A stretch of 64,000 bases of DNA, from contig NZ_SZTO01000003.1 of the NCBI RefSeq assembly GCF_013369385.1, positions 1 to 64,000 on the forward strand, in the 5' to 3' direction. This document shows, one piece after another, positions 8,689-17,436 of the stretch. A program made the position numbers and the translations under genes. Numbering within the stretch: the stretch's first letter is position 1; every line of letters starts with the position of its first letter. The notes beneath the pieces were generated by a model. It searched no databases. It worked only from the letters and a program-made list of their open reading frames with translations, and was not told the DNA's origin. The DNA is from Vibrio sp. 05-20-BW147 (GTDB taxonomy: Bacteria; Pseudomonadota; Gammaproteobacteria; Enterobacterales; Vibrionaceae).

Positions 8689-10053
8689 ATGTCACAGCAA
8701 ACAACTTCTCAACCGAGGGAACACTTTGGTTCTCGATTAGGCTTTATTCTAGCGGCAGCGGGTGCGGCTGTTGGCTTAGGGAATATTTGGGGTTTTCCGA
8801 CACAAGCCGCCTCAAATGGTGGCGGTGCTTTCCTTTTAGTTTATTTAGTCATGATTTTGATCGTTGCTTTTCCAATGCTGGTGGTGGAGATGGCGATTGG
8901 TCGTCATGGGCAAGCAAACCCCGTCGACAGTATGCGCGCACTCACCAGTCACCCTGTTGGTAAAAAAGTCGGTGGGCTGGTTGGTTGGATTGGCCTGAGT
9001 GTGCCAAGTGCCGTGTTGGCGTTTTATTCGATTGTTGGCGGTTGGATCATCTGTTTTATGCTGGGGGCAATCACAGATCTACTCGGCATGGAAGCGGCGA
9101 CGGCATGGTTCAAAGGGTTCAGTGTTGAGCGCAACCTTTTTGGTACGATGACTTTTTATGTGCTCACTATTTTGATCGTTCAAGGTGGTGTGAAACAAGG
9201 CATTGAAAAGTGGTCAACCCGCTTAATGCCAGCTCTGTTTGTGCTCTTTGCTGTGCTGTTTATCTATATCATGACGCAAAATGGCGCGATGGAAGGGCTA
9301 AAACACTATCTAGTGCCTGATTTCGATAAGGTGTGGGATAGAAAACTGATTCTGGCAGCAATGGGGCAAGGTTTCTTCTCGTTAACCATCGGTGGTTGCT
9401 CAATGCTGATCTACGGTTCGTACCTCAGTAAAAAAGAGAACTTACCGAAGATGGCCATGAATGTCACATTGGTGGATACTGCGGTGGCCTTTATTGCCGG
9501 TTTGGTTGTGCTTCCCGCAATGTTTGTTGCGATGCAAAAAGGGGTGCAAATCTACGCGGAAGATGGCTCTTTACTGAGCTCAGATACGCTGGTGTTTACC
9601 GTGCTACCACTGATGTTTGATAGCTTGGGGCTTCTCGGTCAGATATTTGCCGTGGTGTTTTTCTTGCTGCTGACGATTGCCGCACTCACTTCTTCCATCT
9701 CCATGCTGGAGTGCCCTGTTGCGCTTGTGGGTGAACGTTTTAATACCAAACGCAGCACCACGAGTTGGGTCTTGGGTGGGCTAATTGCTCTGTTCAGTGT
9801 GGTGATTGTGTACAACTTCGGTGCGCTGTTTGGGCTGGTGGCAACCGTCGCGACACAATATCTGCAACCAACGGCCGCATTGCTGTTTTGCTTGTTTGGT
9901 GGCTGGGTGTGGAGTCGTCACAGTAAAATCAAAGAGCTTGAGCAGGGCAACCCTGAGTTCACCTTAGGTTGGTTTGGCAAAGTTTGGCCTTCGTATGTGA
10001 AGTTCGTTTGTCCTGTGCTGGTGGCTACGGTGATTTGGGCTTCCTTTGGTTAA
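8689..10053 (+). CDS. Sodium-dependent transporter of the SNF (neurotransmitter:sodium symporter) family
   Basis: Inner-membrane symporter of the LeuT fold, about 454 aa with some twelve hydrophobic segments. The N-terminal GSRLGFILAAAGAAVGLGNIWGFP region is the family sodium/substrate-binding segment in TM1, where the helix unwinds. TM6 and the GQGFFSLTIGG segment are also typical. Substrates are usually amino acids or related amines; the sequence does not tell which one. I start at ATG 8689, with AGG six bases before; an in-frame GTG at 8674 is possible. It stands alone, between yggN and a terminator. The 8513-8688 region before it is AT-rich and must hold its promoter, but I could not fix the boxes. 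Confidence 0.85.
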   Translation: MSQQTTSQPREHFGSRLGFILAAAGAAVGLGNIWGFPTQAASNGGGAFLLVYLVMILIVAFPMLVVEMAIGRHGQANPVDSMRALTSHPVGKKVGGLVGWIGLSVPSAVLAFYSIVGGWIICFMLGAITDLLGMEAATAWFKGFSVERNLFGTMTFYVLTILIVQGGVKQGIEKWSTRLMPALFVLFAVLFIYIMTQNGAMEGLKHYLVPDFDKVWDRKLILAAMGQGFFSLTIGGCSMLIYGSYLSKKENLPKMAMNVTLVDTAVAFIAGLVVLPAMFVAMQKGVQIYAEDGSLLSSDTLVFTVLPLMFDSLGLLGQIFAVVFFLLLTIAALTSSISMLECPVALVGERFNTKRSTTSWVLGGLIALFSVVIVYNFGALFGLVATVATQYLQPTAALLFCLFGGWVWSRHSKIKELEQGNPEFTLGWFGKVWPSYVKFVCPVLVATVIWASFG

Positions 10054-10073
10054 AGCCAGAGAGCAGTAGATAA

Positions 10074-10104
10074 AAAAGCTTGATGCGGTGGCATCAAGCT
10101 TTTT
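10074..10104 (+). terminator. Rho-independent terminator after the SNF transporter
   Basis: A perfect 13-bp stem (10074-10086 with 10091-10103) with loop GGTG and flanking A/T runs, so it can work in both directions. Confidence 0.85.
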
Positions 10105-10111
10105 ACGTTAA

Positions 10112-10170
10112 TAGGATCTAGGATCTAGGATCTAGGATCTAGGATCTAGGATCTAGGATCTAGGATCTAG
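10112..10170. repeat. Heptamer tandem repeat (TAGGATC x 8.4)
   Basis: Eight perfect copies of TAGGATC plus a partial TAG, with no mismatches. Each unit carries one GATC, so eight Dam sites fall at exactly 7-bp spacing in 59 bp, and the unit junctions form CTAG. It lies between the symporter terminator and the 3' end of the DUF4250 gene, outside any coding frame. Perfect short tandem repeats change copy number by slippage, so this is a likely length-variable locus. Confidence 0.95.
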
Positions 10171-10180
10171 AGGCTCGAAC

Positions 10181-10372
10181 CTATCGAAACTGCCCAGCAT
10201 CGGGCAAAAACTCAAAACCCGCGGTGGCCAATTTGGTTTCTAATGCCGCACGATCAATATCGAAATAACGCACGAGTTTATCGAGGTCACCGGCAAAATC
10301 GTCACGCAGCTTCATGTTGACGATGCTCATCAACATGATCGGATCCATGGATGCAAAGTTTGCCAAGTTCAT
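10181..10372 (-). CDS. DUF4250 family small protein
   Basis: A 63-residue protein beginning MNLANFASMDP and containing IVNMKLRDDF and a helix-turn-helix-like LDKLVRYFDIDRAALETKL, which matches DUF4250 as I remember it. The ATG at 10372 follows the yaeP stop by three bases and has GAGGA eight bases upstream, inside the yaeP end, so the two are co-translated. A TTG codon directly before the ATG is a less likely start. The function is unknown. The C-terminal part looks like a small DNA-binding or adaptor fold, but no residues prove it. Confidence 0.75.
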   Translation of the reverse strand: MNLANFASMDPIMLMSIVNMKLRDDFAGDLDKLVRYFDIDRAALETKLATAGFEFLPDAGQFR

Positions 10373-10375
10373 CAA

Positions 10376-10579
10376 TCAGTCCTCAAAATCTGAAATGAGC
10401 AAGTTGGCGGCGGCAAAAGCGGCTTTCTCACGTGTTTCTTTAGGTAGTGATTCATCTGCGGCAATATCATTCAGCGCTTTGACTGCACACGAGATTGCCT
10501 GTGGAATGTACCCTTGATCACCACTACCAATTTGAGCATAAAGCTCACGAACTAACTCACAACAGCCGTATACTTGCAT
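10376..10579 (-). CDS. yaeP: UPF0253 family protein YaeP
   Basis: A 67-residue acidic protein with the pattern [31 protein letters not shown]... and the ending [14 protein letters not shown], very close to E. coli YaeP. I start at 10579, where AAGGA sits at the right distance; an in-frame extension to 10648 has no support. The function is unknown. In E. coli it lies near proS and trmO, as here, so the context is conserved. It is followed directly by the DUF4250 gene. Confidence 0.85.
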   Translation of the reverse strand: MQVYGCCELVRELYAQIGSGDQGYIPQAISCAVKALNDIAADESLPKETREKAAFAAANLLISDFED

Positions 10580-10699
10580 GGCGTTTTCCTTGAACTTAAA
10601 CAAATGATAACTGCTCTCAAATATACACAGTGTGGTTTTGAAACTCAAAGCTCAGAGTTGTTTTGGCGCAAGTTAATTACCCCTCTGAGCAAAGATTCA

Positions 10700-11368
10700 T
10701 CAACGCAATTGCTGTTCAAGTTGTTCGATGACTTCAGGCGCCAGTTGTAGCTGCTTCGCTAATTCTTGCAAATACGCTTTTTCCATAAAGCTTTGTTCGT
10801 CTGCGATGATCAGCGAGGCAAGGTAAATTTCACTTGCTTGCTGTGGTGATGTCGACAACTTGGCAATGTCGGTTGGGTCGAGTGGTTTTTGCAGCTCTTG
10901 TTGAACGAGTTGTCGCACCTGTTCATCGGCGTTCATCTCACTGAGTGCTTGCTCAATTTGGGCCATTTCCTGCTGGTCAATATGACCATCTGCTTTGGCC
11001 ATCGCAATCATCGCTTTGATGATCAGCACTGAGTGGTGGTTGTCTTTTGGGTCGTAAGCTTCCGTCACGCCAGTGTTTGGTTGAGTTCCTTGCCAGTCGT
11101 TGTAAATCTTATAAGCCAACGCGCCTAAGGCAGCGGCGCCACCAATTTTGAGCGCATTCTTGCCAAGCTTCTTGGCCATCTTTCCGCTTTTCTTCGAACC
11201 CATCAGCATGCCGATGAGGCCGCCACCCAATGCGCTAGCACCGAGTGTTTTGAGTTGGCTAGCGTTGGTGTTGCTTTTGAGGTTTTGGGTCTGTTTGTTC
11301 AATGCCTCTGAACCTTGTTTTAAAAGATCAGAGTTGAGGGCTTGATTGAGAAGGCTTTTTAGATCCAT
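10700..11368 (-). CDS. yebE: YebE-like DUF533 protein with TerB-like domain
   Basis: About 222 aa, starting at ATG 11368 behind an AGGAGA ribosome site. The N-terminal part (about 1-60) is polar and alanine-rich. One hydrophobic helix follows at about 75-100 (GGAAALGALAYKIY), so it is probably anchored in the inner membrane. The C-terminal half (about 115-220) is a helical TerB/YebE-type domain with an acidic pattern (AKADGHIDQQE), which resembles metal-binding helices of TerB. E. coli YebE is the same length. The function is unknown; no tellurite genes are nearby, so a resistance role is not implied. Confidence 0.75.
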   Translation of the reverse strand: MDLKSLLNQALNSDLLKQGSEALNKQTQNLKSNTNASQLKTLGASALGGGLIGMLMGSKKSGKMAKKLGKNALKIGGAAALGALAYKIYNDWQGTQPNTGVTEAYDPKDNHHSVLIIKAMIAMAKADGHIDQQEMAQIEQALSEMNADEQVRQLVQQELQKPLDPTDIAKLSTSPQQASEIYLASLIIADEQSFMEKAYLQELAKQLQLAPEVIEQLEQQLR

Positions 11369-11432
11369 GACGACTCTCCTGACTAAACACAAAACAAGCA
11401 TAGCGAGAGAAATCTGAACCAAAGATTAATAG

Positions 11433-11462
11433 AAAAGGGATTGGCCTTGACCAATCCCTTTT
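11433..11462 (-). terminator. Rho-independent terminator after proS
   Basis: A perfect 12-bp stem (11433-11444 with 11451-11462) with a six-base loop, 28 bases past the proS stop. On the minus strand the stem ends in four T. Confidence 0.85.
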
Positions 11463-11490
11463 AACTGTTGTTATAACACTGAACTCGGTG

Positions 11491-13206
11491 TTATTTCAGT
11501 TGTGCTTTGATGTGCTCAACGATATCCGCCATCGCGACAGGTGTTTTTTCACCAGAACGACGGTTCTTGTACTCAAAGTGACCTTCGTCCATGCTGCGAT
11601 CGCCAATCACGATAGTGTGAGGGATACCGATCAGTTCCATATCAGAGAACATGACGCCTGGGCGCTCTTTACGGTCATCGAACAGCACTTCGATACCCAT
11701 CGCTGTCAGCTCAGTGTATAGTTTCTCTGCGGCTTCTTGAACGCGCTCAGATTTGTGCATGTTCATTGGTACGATAGCGACTTGGAAAGGCGCGAGTGCG
11801 TCTGGCCAAATGATGCCGTATTTGTCGTTGTTCTGTTCGATTGCCGCTGCAACCACACGAGAAACACCGATACCGTAACAGCCCATCTCTAGGATCACGT
11901 TTTTACCGTTTGAATCGAGAACGCCACAGTTCATCGCTTCAGAGTAAACATTGCCTAGTTGGAAGATGTGACCCACTTCGATACCACGTTTCAGCATCAA
12001 TGTGCCTTTTCCACATGGGCTTGGATCGCCTTCGACGACGTTACGTAGGTCAGCAACTTGGCCAAGCTCTACATCACGACCCCAGTTAATACCGAAGTAG
12101 TGTTTGCCATCGATGTTTGCGCCAGCACCGAAATCGCTCATAACAGCAACTGAGTGGTCAACGATAAATGGTAGCTTAAGGCCGACAGGGCCAAGAGAAC
12201 CTGCACCTGCGCCGATGAACTCGCGCATCTCTTCTTCTGTTGCCATCTCTAGAGGTGCTGCAACTTCAACAAGGTTTTCTGCTTTGATTTCGTTGAGCTC
12301 GTGGTCACCACGGATGATCAGTGCAACGATTGGCGCTTCAATTTCATCCGACGCTTTAACAAACAGCGTTTTAACGGTTTTCTCAATTGGTAGATCGAAT
12401 TGTTCAACCAGTTCAGCGATGGTTTTAGCGTTTGGCGTATCCACTAGCGTCATCTCTTGAGTTGGCGCTGCACGCTCAACCGCAGGAGCAACGGCTTCTG
12501 CTTTCTCGATGTTGGCGGCGTAATCGGATTCAGTTGAGAAGGCGATGAGGTCTTCACCACTTTCAGCCAGTACGTGGAACTCTTGAGAGCCGTTACCACC
12601 GATCGCACCTGAGTCTGCGAGTACTGGACGGTACTCAAGACCCATGCGGTCGAATGCTTTACAATAAGCATCGTGCATCGCTTGGTAAGATTTTTCTAGG
12701 CCAGCTTTGTCGATATCGAAGCTGTACGCATCCATCATGCAAAATTCACGTGCACGCATCACACCAAAACGTGGACGACGCTCATCACGGAATTTGGTTT
12801 GGATTTGGTATAGGTTCAGCGGAAGTTGCTTGTATGAGCTCACTTCGTTACGAACTAACGCGGTGATCACTTCTTCTGCTGTAGGGCTTAGTACGAACGG
12901 ACGAACATGGCGGTCAGTAAAGCGAAGAAGTTCCGGGCCCATTTTTTCAGAGCGGCCAGTCTCTTCCCATAGTTCAAACGGCTGCACAACGGGCATCAAG
13001 GTTTCGATTGCACCTGCATTGTCGATCTCTTGACGAACGATGTTTTCGACTTTACGCAGTACACGTAGACCAGTAGGCAGCCAGGTGTAAAGACCTGAAG
13101 CCAGCTTACGGATCATACCTGCACGTAGCATGAGCTGATGGCTCACTACTTCTGCGTCGTTTGGAGTCTCCTTCAGAGTAGAAAGAAGATATTTACTGGT
13201 ACGCAT
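11491..13206 (-). CDS. proS: Prolyl-tRNA synthetase
   Basis: Class IIa aminoacyl-tRNA synthetase charging tRNA-Pro, 571 aa, the bacterial-type length with an editing insertion. Visible parts are the N-terminal [15 protein letters not shown], motif 2 region [26 protein letters not shown] (about 136-161), the YbaK-type editing domain between motifs 2 and 3 (about 225-400, including KTVKTLFVK), motif 3 [10 protein letters not shown] (about 441-450), and the C-terminal anticodon-binding domain. It sits next to trmO, as in E. coli, and is closed by a strong terminator. Confidence 0.96.
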   Translation of the reverse strand: MRTSKYLLSTLKETPNDAEVVSHQLMLRAGMIRKLASGLYTWLPTGLRVLRKVENIVRQEIDNAGAIETLMPVVQPFELWEETGRSEKMGPELLRFTDRHVRPFVLSPTAEEVITALVRNEVSSYKQLPLNLYQIQTKFRDERRPRFGVMRAREFCMMDAYSFDIDKAGLEKSYQAMHDAYCKAFDRMGLEYRPVLADSGAIGGNGSQEFHVLAESGEDLIAFSTESDYAANIEKAEAVAPAVERAAPTQEMTLVDTPNAKTIAELVEQFDLPIEKTVKTLFVKASDEIEAPIVALIIRGDHELNEIKAENLVEVAAPLEMATEEEMREFIGAGAGSLGPVGLKLPFIVDHSVAVMSDFGAGANIDGKHYFGINWGRDVELGQVADLRNVVEGDPSPCGKGTLMLKRGIEVGHIFQLGNVYSEAMNCGVLDSNGKNVILEMGCYGIGVSRVVAAAIEQNNDKYGIIWPDALAPFQVAIVPMNMHKSERVQEAAEKLYTELTAMGIEVLFDDRKERPGVMFSDMELIGIPHTIVIGDRSMDEGHFEYKNRRSGEKTPVAMADIVEHIKAQLK

Positions 13207-13240
13207 TCTATGGTATCCGTTTCATCATGGTTTGAATAAC

Positions 13241-13256
13241 CCCTCAAAAGTGAGGG
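13241..13256 (-). terminator. Weak hairpin between trmO and proS
   Basis: CCCTCA and TGAGGG pair around loop AAAG between the trmO stop and the proS start. No U-run follows on the minus strand, so it may be a weak terminator, a pause site or an RNA end-stabilising hairpin. Confidence 0.3.
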
Positions 13257-13297
13257 AACAAAATTAAGCTGACTATGATATCAGCCATTTGTGATTG

Positions 13298-13993
13298 TCA
13301 AAAGCGTTCGATGCGGCTAACCGCCACTATCTTATCTTGGACAATGAATTTGACGTTCAAATCGAACAAATTTACCGCATATTCTTTCTCATCCGGTTTG
13401 TTTTTCTTATAGGCAGGGCGAGGATCTTGTGCCAAAACTTGCTCAATGACCTGTTTCTCTAGCGTTCCATTGGGTCGTGTCGCCAATAGCGCATCCGCTT
13501 CACTGGAGAAGATCACGAGTGAGCGCTCGGGTTCTGACTCTGCGTAGCCACCGACGGCATCGAGAATCGCGTCGGAATAGGGGATGTAAGGTTTGATATC
13601 AATGATGGGGGTCCCGTCCACCAAATCCACACTGCCAAGATCGAGATAGACCTGATCGCCTTGTTTAGTTATCCCTTTCATTTCCACCGCTGACATGCCA
13701 ATACCGTTGGGGCGAAACGTTGAGCGGGTGGCAAATACACCCATGCGCTCATTGCCACCTAGGCGAGGAGGGCGAACGGTGGGTTTCCAACCCGCGGCCA
13801 AGTTTTGATCAAACAAAAACAGCAACCAAACGTGGGAAAATTGCGCCAAACCTCTTACTGACTCGGGCGTGTTGGCACTGCCAACCAGTTTTACCCGTGC
13901 TGTCGCAGCAGGAACCAAGCGAGGTTGTCTGGGGACCGCGAATTTCTCTTTATAGGGGCTCTCAACAAAGCCAATAGGATCAATGGAGTGCAT
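13298..13993 (-). CDS. trmO: tRNA (N6-threonylcarbamoyladenosine37-N6)-methyltransferase TrmO
   Basis: S-adenosylmethionine-dependent enzyme that methylates the t6A37 base to m6t6A in threonine tRNAs. It has 231 aa, with the TsaA/YaeB beta-barrel domain at about 1-150 (IGFVESPYKEKFAVPRQP, FSHVWLLFLFDQN, ATRSTFRPNGIGMS, LVDGTPIIDIKPYIPYSD), which are the family signatures. The C-terminal part (about 150-231) is the extra domain of the gammaproteobacterial form, with DPRPAYKK. It lies upstream of proS on the same strand, as in E. coli. Confidence 0.9.
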   Translation of the reverse strand: MHSIDPIGFVESPYKEKFAVPRQPRLVPAATARVKLVGSANTPESVRGLAQFSHVWLLFLFDQNLAAGWKPTVRPPRLGGNERMGVFATRSTFRPNGIGMSAVEMKGITKQGDQVYLDLGSVDLVDGTPIIDIKPYIPYSDAILDAVGGYAESEPERSLVIFSSEADALLATRPNGTLEKQVIEQVLAQDPRPAYKKNKPDEKEYAVNLFDLNVKFIVQDKIVAVSRIERF

Positions 13994-14080
13994 AGTGAGT
14001 CAAATAAAAAACAACAGGTGGACTGAAAAATATCACAGTTTTCTCTTGCATTTCTTGTTGATAATAATTATTAATTAATA

Positions 14081-14095
14081 TGTTATAACATAACA
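14081..14095. promoter_or_regulatory. Zur-type zinc operator
   Basis: TGTTATAACATAACA has both half-sites of the gammaproteobacterial Zur consensus (TGTTAT-N3-ATAACA) intact, 18 bp before the rpmE2 start. It lies in an AT-rich promoter region. Zinc-loaded Zur would repress the two ribosomal protein genes, which then turn on in zinc starvation. This is a motif match only. Confidence 0.75.
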
Positions 14096-14113
14096 ATTGT
14101 TGGAGAGAGACAA

Positions 14114-14374
14114 ATGAAACTAGGAATCCATCCTGAATATCGCAAAGTCGTGTTCCACGACACCAGCGTCAATCACTATTTTGTGGTTGGTTCGACCTTG
14201 CAAACTGACCGCACCATCGAATGGGAAGATGGCCAAACCTACCCTTACTTCACCATTGAAGTCTCCTCGGAATCACATCCGTTTTACACCGGTAAACAAA
14301 GAGTGGTGCAAAAAGAGGGTCGAGTGGCGAACTTCAATCGTCGTTTTGCTCAGTTTGGTTCGAAAGAAGGTTAA
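14114..14374 (+). CDS. rpmE2: Zinc-independent 50S ribosomal protein L31 type B
   Basis: An 86-residue L31 paralog of the type B (YkgM) class. It begins [16 protein letters not shown] and contains [14 protein letters not shown] and RVANFNRRF. There is no cysteine at all, so the zinc-binding CxxC of ordinary L31 is missing. Such C-minus paralogs replace zinc L31 on ribosomes when zinc is scarce, freeing the metal. A GGAGAGAG ribosome site precedes the ATG, and a Zur-type box lies 18 bp upstream. It is cotranscribed with rpmJ2, three bases downstream. Confidence 0.94.
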   Translation: MKLGIHPEYRKVVFHDTSVNHYFVVGSTLQTDRTIEWEDGQTYPYFTIEVSSESHPFYTGKQRVVQKEGRVANFNRRFAQFGSKEG

Positions 14375-14377
14375 GAA

Positions 14378-14503
14378 ATGAAAGTACTTAAGTCACTGAA
14401 GAGCGCAAAAACGCGTCATCCAGATTGCCAAATCGTCAGACGACGTGGTCGCTTATATGTCATTTGCAAGAGCAACCCACGTTTTAAGGCGGTGCAAAAA
14501 TAA
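14378..14503 (+). CDS. rpmJ2: Zinc-independent 50S ribosomal protein L36 type 2
   Basis: A 41-residue protein starting [17 protein letters not shown] and ending [10 protein letters not shown], the YkgO-type L36. It keeps two cysteines (17 and 30) but not the full CCCH zinc ligand set of ordinary L36, so it is the zinc-free paralog. The start lies three bases after the rpmE2 stop, with an AAGAAGG ribosome site in the end of that gene. The pair mirrors E. coli ykgM-ykgO and is controlled from the same Zur-type box. I see no clear terminator in 14504-14763, which must also hold the promoter of the next gene. Confidence 0.93.
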   Translation: MKVLKSLKSAKTRHPDCQIVRRRGRLYVICKSNPRFKAVQK

Positions 14504-14763
14504 TTACATTGGCAGTAAAAACGTGAGAAAACGATGATTCCTATATCGTATGGTGTTGGTTTGGTAGGTTATTTATAATTCCAGTTAATAACAACAAACT
14601 GGCTTATAAGGCTAAATTTTAAACGTTAGTTGGTTGATAATATCGCTATCTGAAAAGTTTTGTAACATTTGCAATTTCATTTTCCCTCTCTTGTCGAGTA
14701 ACCTGCGCTCGCTTTTGACATTTTTGTCACAAATGCACAGGAAAAACTACAAGGAGGGAACAG

Positions 14764-16350
14764 ATGAGTTCATCTGATTCAATTAAGCAAACTTCACCGA
14801 AGAAACCGCTCTTTACGCGCTTTCTAGATACGGTGGAATATTTGGGGAACTTGTTGCCCCACCCAATCACACTTTTTGCCATTTTCTGTTTGGCAATTTT
14901 AGTTTCTTCAGGCATCGCGGGCTATTTTGAAGTCTCCGTTGTCGATCCTCGCCCTGAGGGTGCCAAGGGTCGCGCTGCTGACGGTATGATTCACGTTGTG
15001 AGCTTACTGAACGCAGACGGACTAGAGCTGATCGTGACCAATCTCGTTAAAAACTTTGTCGGCTTTGCTCCTTTAGGCACAGTACTGGTGGCCATGTTGG
15101 GTGTTGCAATTGCAGAACACTCAGGTCTACTTTCTGCAGCCATGCGTGGCATGGTGATGGGTGCGTCTAAGCGCATGGTGACCGTCACTGTGGTCTTTGC
15201 AGGTATCATTTCGAACACCGCATCTGAGCTTGGTTATGTGGTTCTGATTCCGCTTGCGGCGATGTTGTTCCACTCACTCGGTCGTCACCCTCTTGCTGGC
15301 TTGGCTGCTGCGTTTGCGGGTGTGTCTGGTGGTTACTCGGCAAACTTGTTGATCGGTACGGTGGATCCACTGCTTTCAGGTATTACTGAAACGGCAGCAA
15401 AAATGATCGACCCTACATACACGGTTGGCCCTGAAGTGAACTGGTACTTCATGTTTGCTTCGACCTTTGTTATTGCAGGTTTGGGTGCGTTTGTTACCGA
15501 AAAAATCGTTGAGCCTAAACTGGGCAAATACAACGTTGAGGAAGCTGCAGAAGATCTTTCAAACGATAAGATGGGCCGTCTCACTGACGTTGAGAAAAAA
15601 GGTCTGAAACTGGCGGGTGTTGCGGTACTAGTAGTATCAGCATTACTTGCTTGGACGATTGTTCCAGCTGACGGTGTGTTGCGCTCTGACGCAGGTACGG
15701 TAGCGGGTTCACCATTCCTTAAGAGTATCGTGGCGTTTATCTTTGTCTTCTTTGCTGTCCCTGGTTTTGTTTACGGCAAAGTCGTTGGCACGATGAAGAA
15801 TGATCGCGATGTGATTGATGCGATGTCAAAATCCATGTCTTCAATGGGTATGTACATTGTGTTGGTGTTCTTTGCTGCTCAGTTTGTTGCTTTCTTTAAG
15901 TGGACTAACTTCGGTCAAGTTTTCGCGGTGGCGGGTGCCGATTTCCTACAGACCATTGGTCTTACTGGCCCGATGCTGTTCTTTGCCTTCATCCTTATGT
16001 GTGGCTTCATCAACTTAATGATTGGTTCGGCCTCTGCTCAGTGGGCGGTCACTGCACCGATCTTTGTTCCAATGTTGATGCTGGTGGGTTACGCGCCTGA
16101 AACGATTCAAGCGGCATACCGTATCGGTGATTCCGTGACGAACATCATCACGCCGATGATGAGCTACTTCGGTCTGATCCTCGCGGTTGCCACTCGCTAC
16201 ATGAAGAACATGGGTATCGGTACACTGATCTCTGTGATGCTGCCATACTCTATCGTCTTTATGGTGGGTTGGAGCTTGTTGTTCTACGTATGGGTATTTG
16301 TGTTTGGTTTGCCAGTCGGCCCAGGCGCGGCAACGTACTACACGCCATAA
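14764..16350 (+). CDS. AbgT family transporter
   Basis: Inner-membrane protein of 528 aa with many hydrophobic segments and the AbgT family layout. It has an N-terminal cytoplasmic tail and a first helix in LPHPITLFAIFCLAIL (about 36-52). The pattern ISNTASELGYVVLIPLAAMLF (about 143-163) and, near the C-terminus, SASAQWAVTAPIFVPMLML and GDSVTNIITPMMSYFGLILA are two matched substrate-site hairpins of this fold. Members carry p-aminobenzoyl-glutamate, and some export sulfonamides; here no aminobenzoyl-glutamate hydrolase gene is next to it, so the substrate is open. A very strong AAGGAGGGA ribosome site precedes the ATG. Single gene with its own terminator. Confidence 0.88.
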   Translation: MSSSDSIKQTSPKKPLFTRFLDTVEYLGNLLPHPITLFAIFCLAILVSSGIAGYFEVSVVDPRPEGAKGRAADGMIHVVSLLNADGLELIVTNLVKNFVGFAPLGTVLVAMLGVAIAEHSGLLSAAMRGMVMGASKRMVTVTVVFAGIISNTASELGYVVLIPLAAMLFHSLGRHPLAGLAAAFAGVSGGYSANLLIGTVDPLLSGITETAAKMIDPTYTVGPEVNWYFMFASTFVIAGLGAFVTEKIVEPKLGKYNVEEAAEDLSNDKMGRLTDVEKKGLKLAGVAVLVVSALLAWTIVPADGVLRSDAGTVAGSPFLKSIVAFIFVFFAVPGFVYGKVVGTMKNDRDVIDAMSKSMSSMGMYIVLVFFAAQFVAFFKWTNFGQVFAVAGADFLQTIGLTGPMLFFAFILMCGFINLMIGSASAQWAVTAPIFVPMLMLVGYAPETIQAAYRIGDSVTNIITPMMSYFGLILAVATRYMKNMGIGTLISVMLPYSIVFMVGWSLLFYVWVFVFGLPVGPGAATYYTP

Positions 16351-16378
16351 GCCTTAACTCGACATCTCGACTCGAAAC

Positions 16379-16405
16379 AAAAGCCTGCGAATATCGCAGG
16401 CTTTT
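16379..16405. terminator. Bidirectional terminator between abgT-like gene and yaiI
   Basis: The stem AAGCCTGCGA (16381-16390) and TCGCAGGCTT (16394-16403), with A-run before and T-run after, lies between convergent genes and can serve both. Confidence 0.85.
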
Positions 16406-16446
16406 GTATTGGATGAACCAAGGCTAGAGCTGAGCTTGATAACGAA

Positions 16447-16890
16447 TTATCGCTTAGCCAAAATGCGATCCAAATGATTGGCAAATTCGCGGCGTTCGGT
16501 TTGCGAGAGAGCCGCAGGGCCGCCAGTTTGGATTCCACTTGAGCGCATGGTTTCCATAAAGTCACGAATGTTAAGGCGCGCTTTGATGGTGTCTTTAGTA
16601 TACAACTCACCACGTGAGCTTAAGGCAAGTCCGCCTTTGGTGATCACTTCATCGGCGAGCGGAATATCAGAAGTAATCACCAAATCGTTTGGTTCCACAC
16701 GTTTGACGATCTCGTTATCCGCAATGTCGAAGCCGGCAGGCACTTGCAAACTGTGGATGTTGGGCCTTCTTGGTACTGGTACAACGTGATTAGCGACAAA
16801 GGTGCATTCGACACCGGTTCGCTCTGCTGCGCGGACAATGGTTTCTCGAATCACTTTTGGACAGGCGTCGGCATCAACCCATATCTTCAT
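16447..16890 (-). CDS. yaiI: UPF0178/DUF188 family protein YaiI
   Basis: A 147-residue protein starting [16 protein letters not shown] and carrying [15 protein letters not shown] and the C-terminal [23 protein letters not shown], the marks of the YaiI/YqxD family. The conserved aspartates (D6, D8, the TSD and LAD residues) have the arrangement of a PIN-like nuclease site, so a metal-dependent nuclease role is possible but unproven. Its start overlaps the stop of the gene upstream by four bases (ATGA at 16887-16890), so the two are translationally coupled. Confidence 0.85.
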   Translation of the reverse strand: MKIWVDADACPKVIRETIVRAAERTGVECTFVANHVVPVPRRPNIHSLQVPAGFDIADNEIVKRVEPNDLVITSDIPLADEVITKGGLALSSRGELYTKDTIKARLNIRDFMETMRSSGIQTGGPAALSQTERREFANHLDRILAKR

Positions 16891-17180
16891 TGGTTTTTCT
16901 CTTTTAGTTGTGCTTCTAATGCATCGATACGAGCTGCCAGCTTCAGGACGGTCGCTTCGAGTTGGGCAATGCGTTCCGCATCTTGATTGGTTTGACTTGC
17001 CACTTCGATCTTCGGTACGCGCTGGGCGCTCTTCCAGCTTTTGATCGCGGCTATGATCGCAGGCATGGGGATCGATGTTTTTAATCGTGCTTTCACGAGC
17101 GCGACAGACGGCTCTTTTCCTTGCTGCTGAAGCTGTTCAAGCACCGCTTCCAGCTCTTTGGTGACATCTTGAGTTAACAT
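16887..17180 (-). CDS. Small coiled-coil protein, KfrA-like N-terminal domain
   Basis: A 97-residue protein. Residues 5-50 ([25 protein letters not shown]...[11 protein letters not shown]) look like the winged-helix start of KfrA-type DNA-binding proteins. Residues 65-95 ([24 protein letters not shown]) form clear heptads, so it should dimerise through a coiled coil. I do not recognise a named gene. It is the first gene of a two-gene operon with yaiI. DNA binding is a guess from the fold-like pattern alone. Confidence 0.7.
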   Translation of the reverse strand: MLTQDVTKELEAVLEQLQQQGKEPSVALVKARLKTSIPMPAIIAAIKSWKSAQRVPKIEVASQTNQDAERIAQLEATVLKLAARIDALEAQLKEKNQ

Positions 17181-17259
17181 TTTTTCTTCCTGATAACGAT
17201 ATGTTTATCATGATACGTGGCACTAAGGTTTTTGGCGAATAGCAATTTCGGTAATCGCG

Positions 17260-17277
17260 TGTGAGAGATCTCTTACA
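17260..17277. promoter_or_regulatory. GacA/UvrY/VarA-type upstream activating site for csrB
   Basis: TGTGAG-N6-CTTACA matches the 18-bp palindrome TGTAAG-N6-CTTACA bound by GacA, UvrY and VarA, with one mismatch. Its centre lies about 170 bp before the predicted csrB start, the distance typical for this class of RNA genes. It is a strong sign that the VarS/VarA two-component system drives the RNA. Confidence 0.82.
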
Positions 17278-17402
17278 CAGCTTGTGCGAGAAAGCTAATT
17301 CATCGTAAGAGGAATGGTTGTCAAAAGATCCTAACCTAATGATTAATAAGGAATGTTAATGCGATGTAATGGTTTGCATAAGCGTTTTTCTTTGCCGGTG
17401 GA

Positions 17403-17430
17403 TTGCTCCGTTCAAGAAAAAGAGTAAATT
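17403..17430 (+). promoter_or_regulatory. Predicted csrB core promoter
   Basis: TTGCTC (17403-17408) and TAAATT (17425-17430), 16 bp apart, placed to start transcription near 17437, just before the first GGA motif. Moderate match to a sigma-70 promoter, in keeping with an activator-dependent gene. Confidence 0.45.
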
Positions 17431-17436
17431 AAACCT

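Noticed and set aside
10112..10170. CRISPR array
   Set aside because: The unit is only 7 bp and there are no spacers or cas genes; it is a simple tandem repeat.
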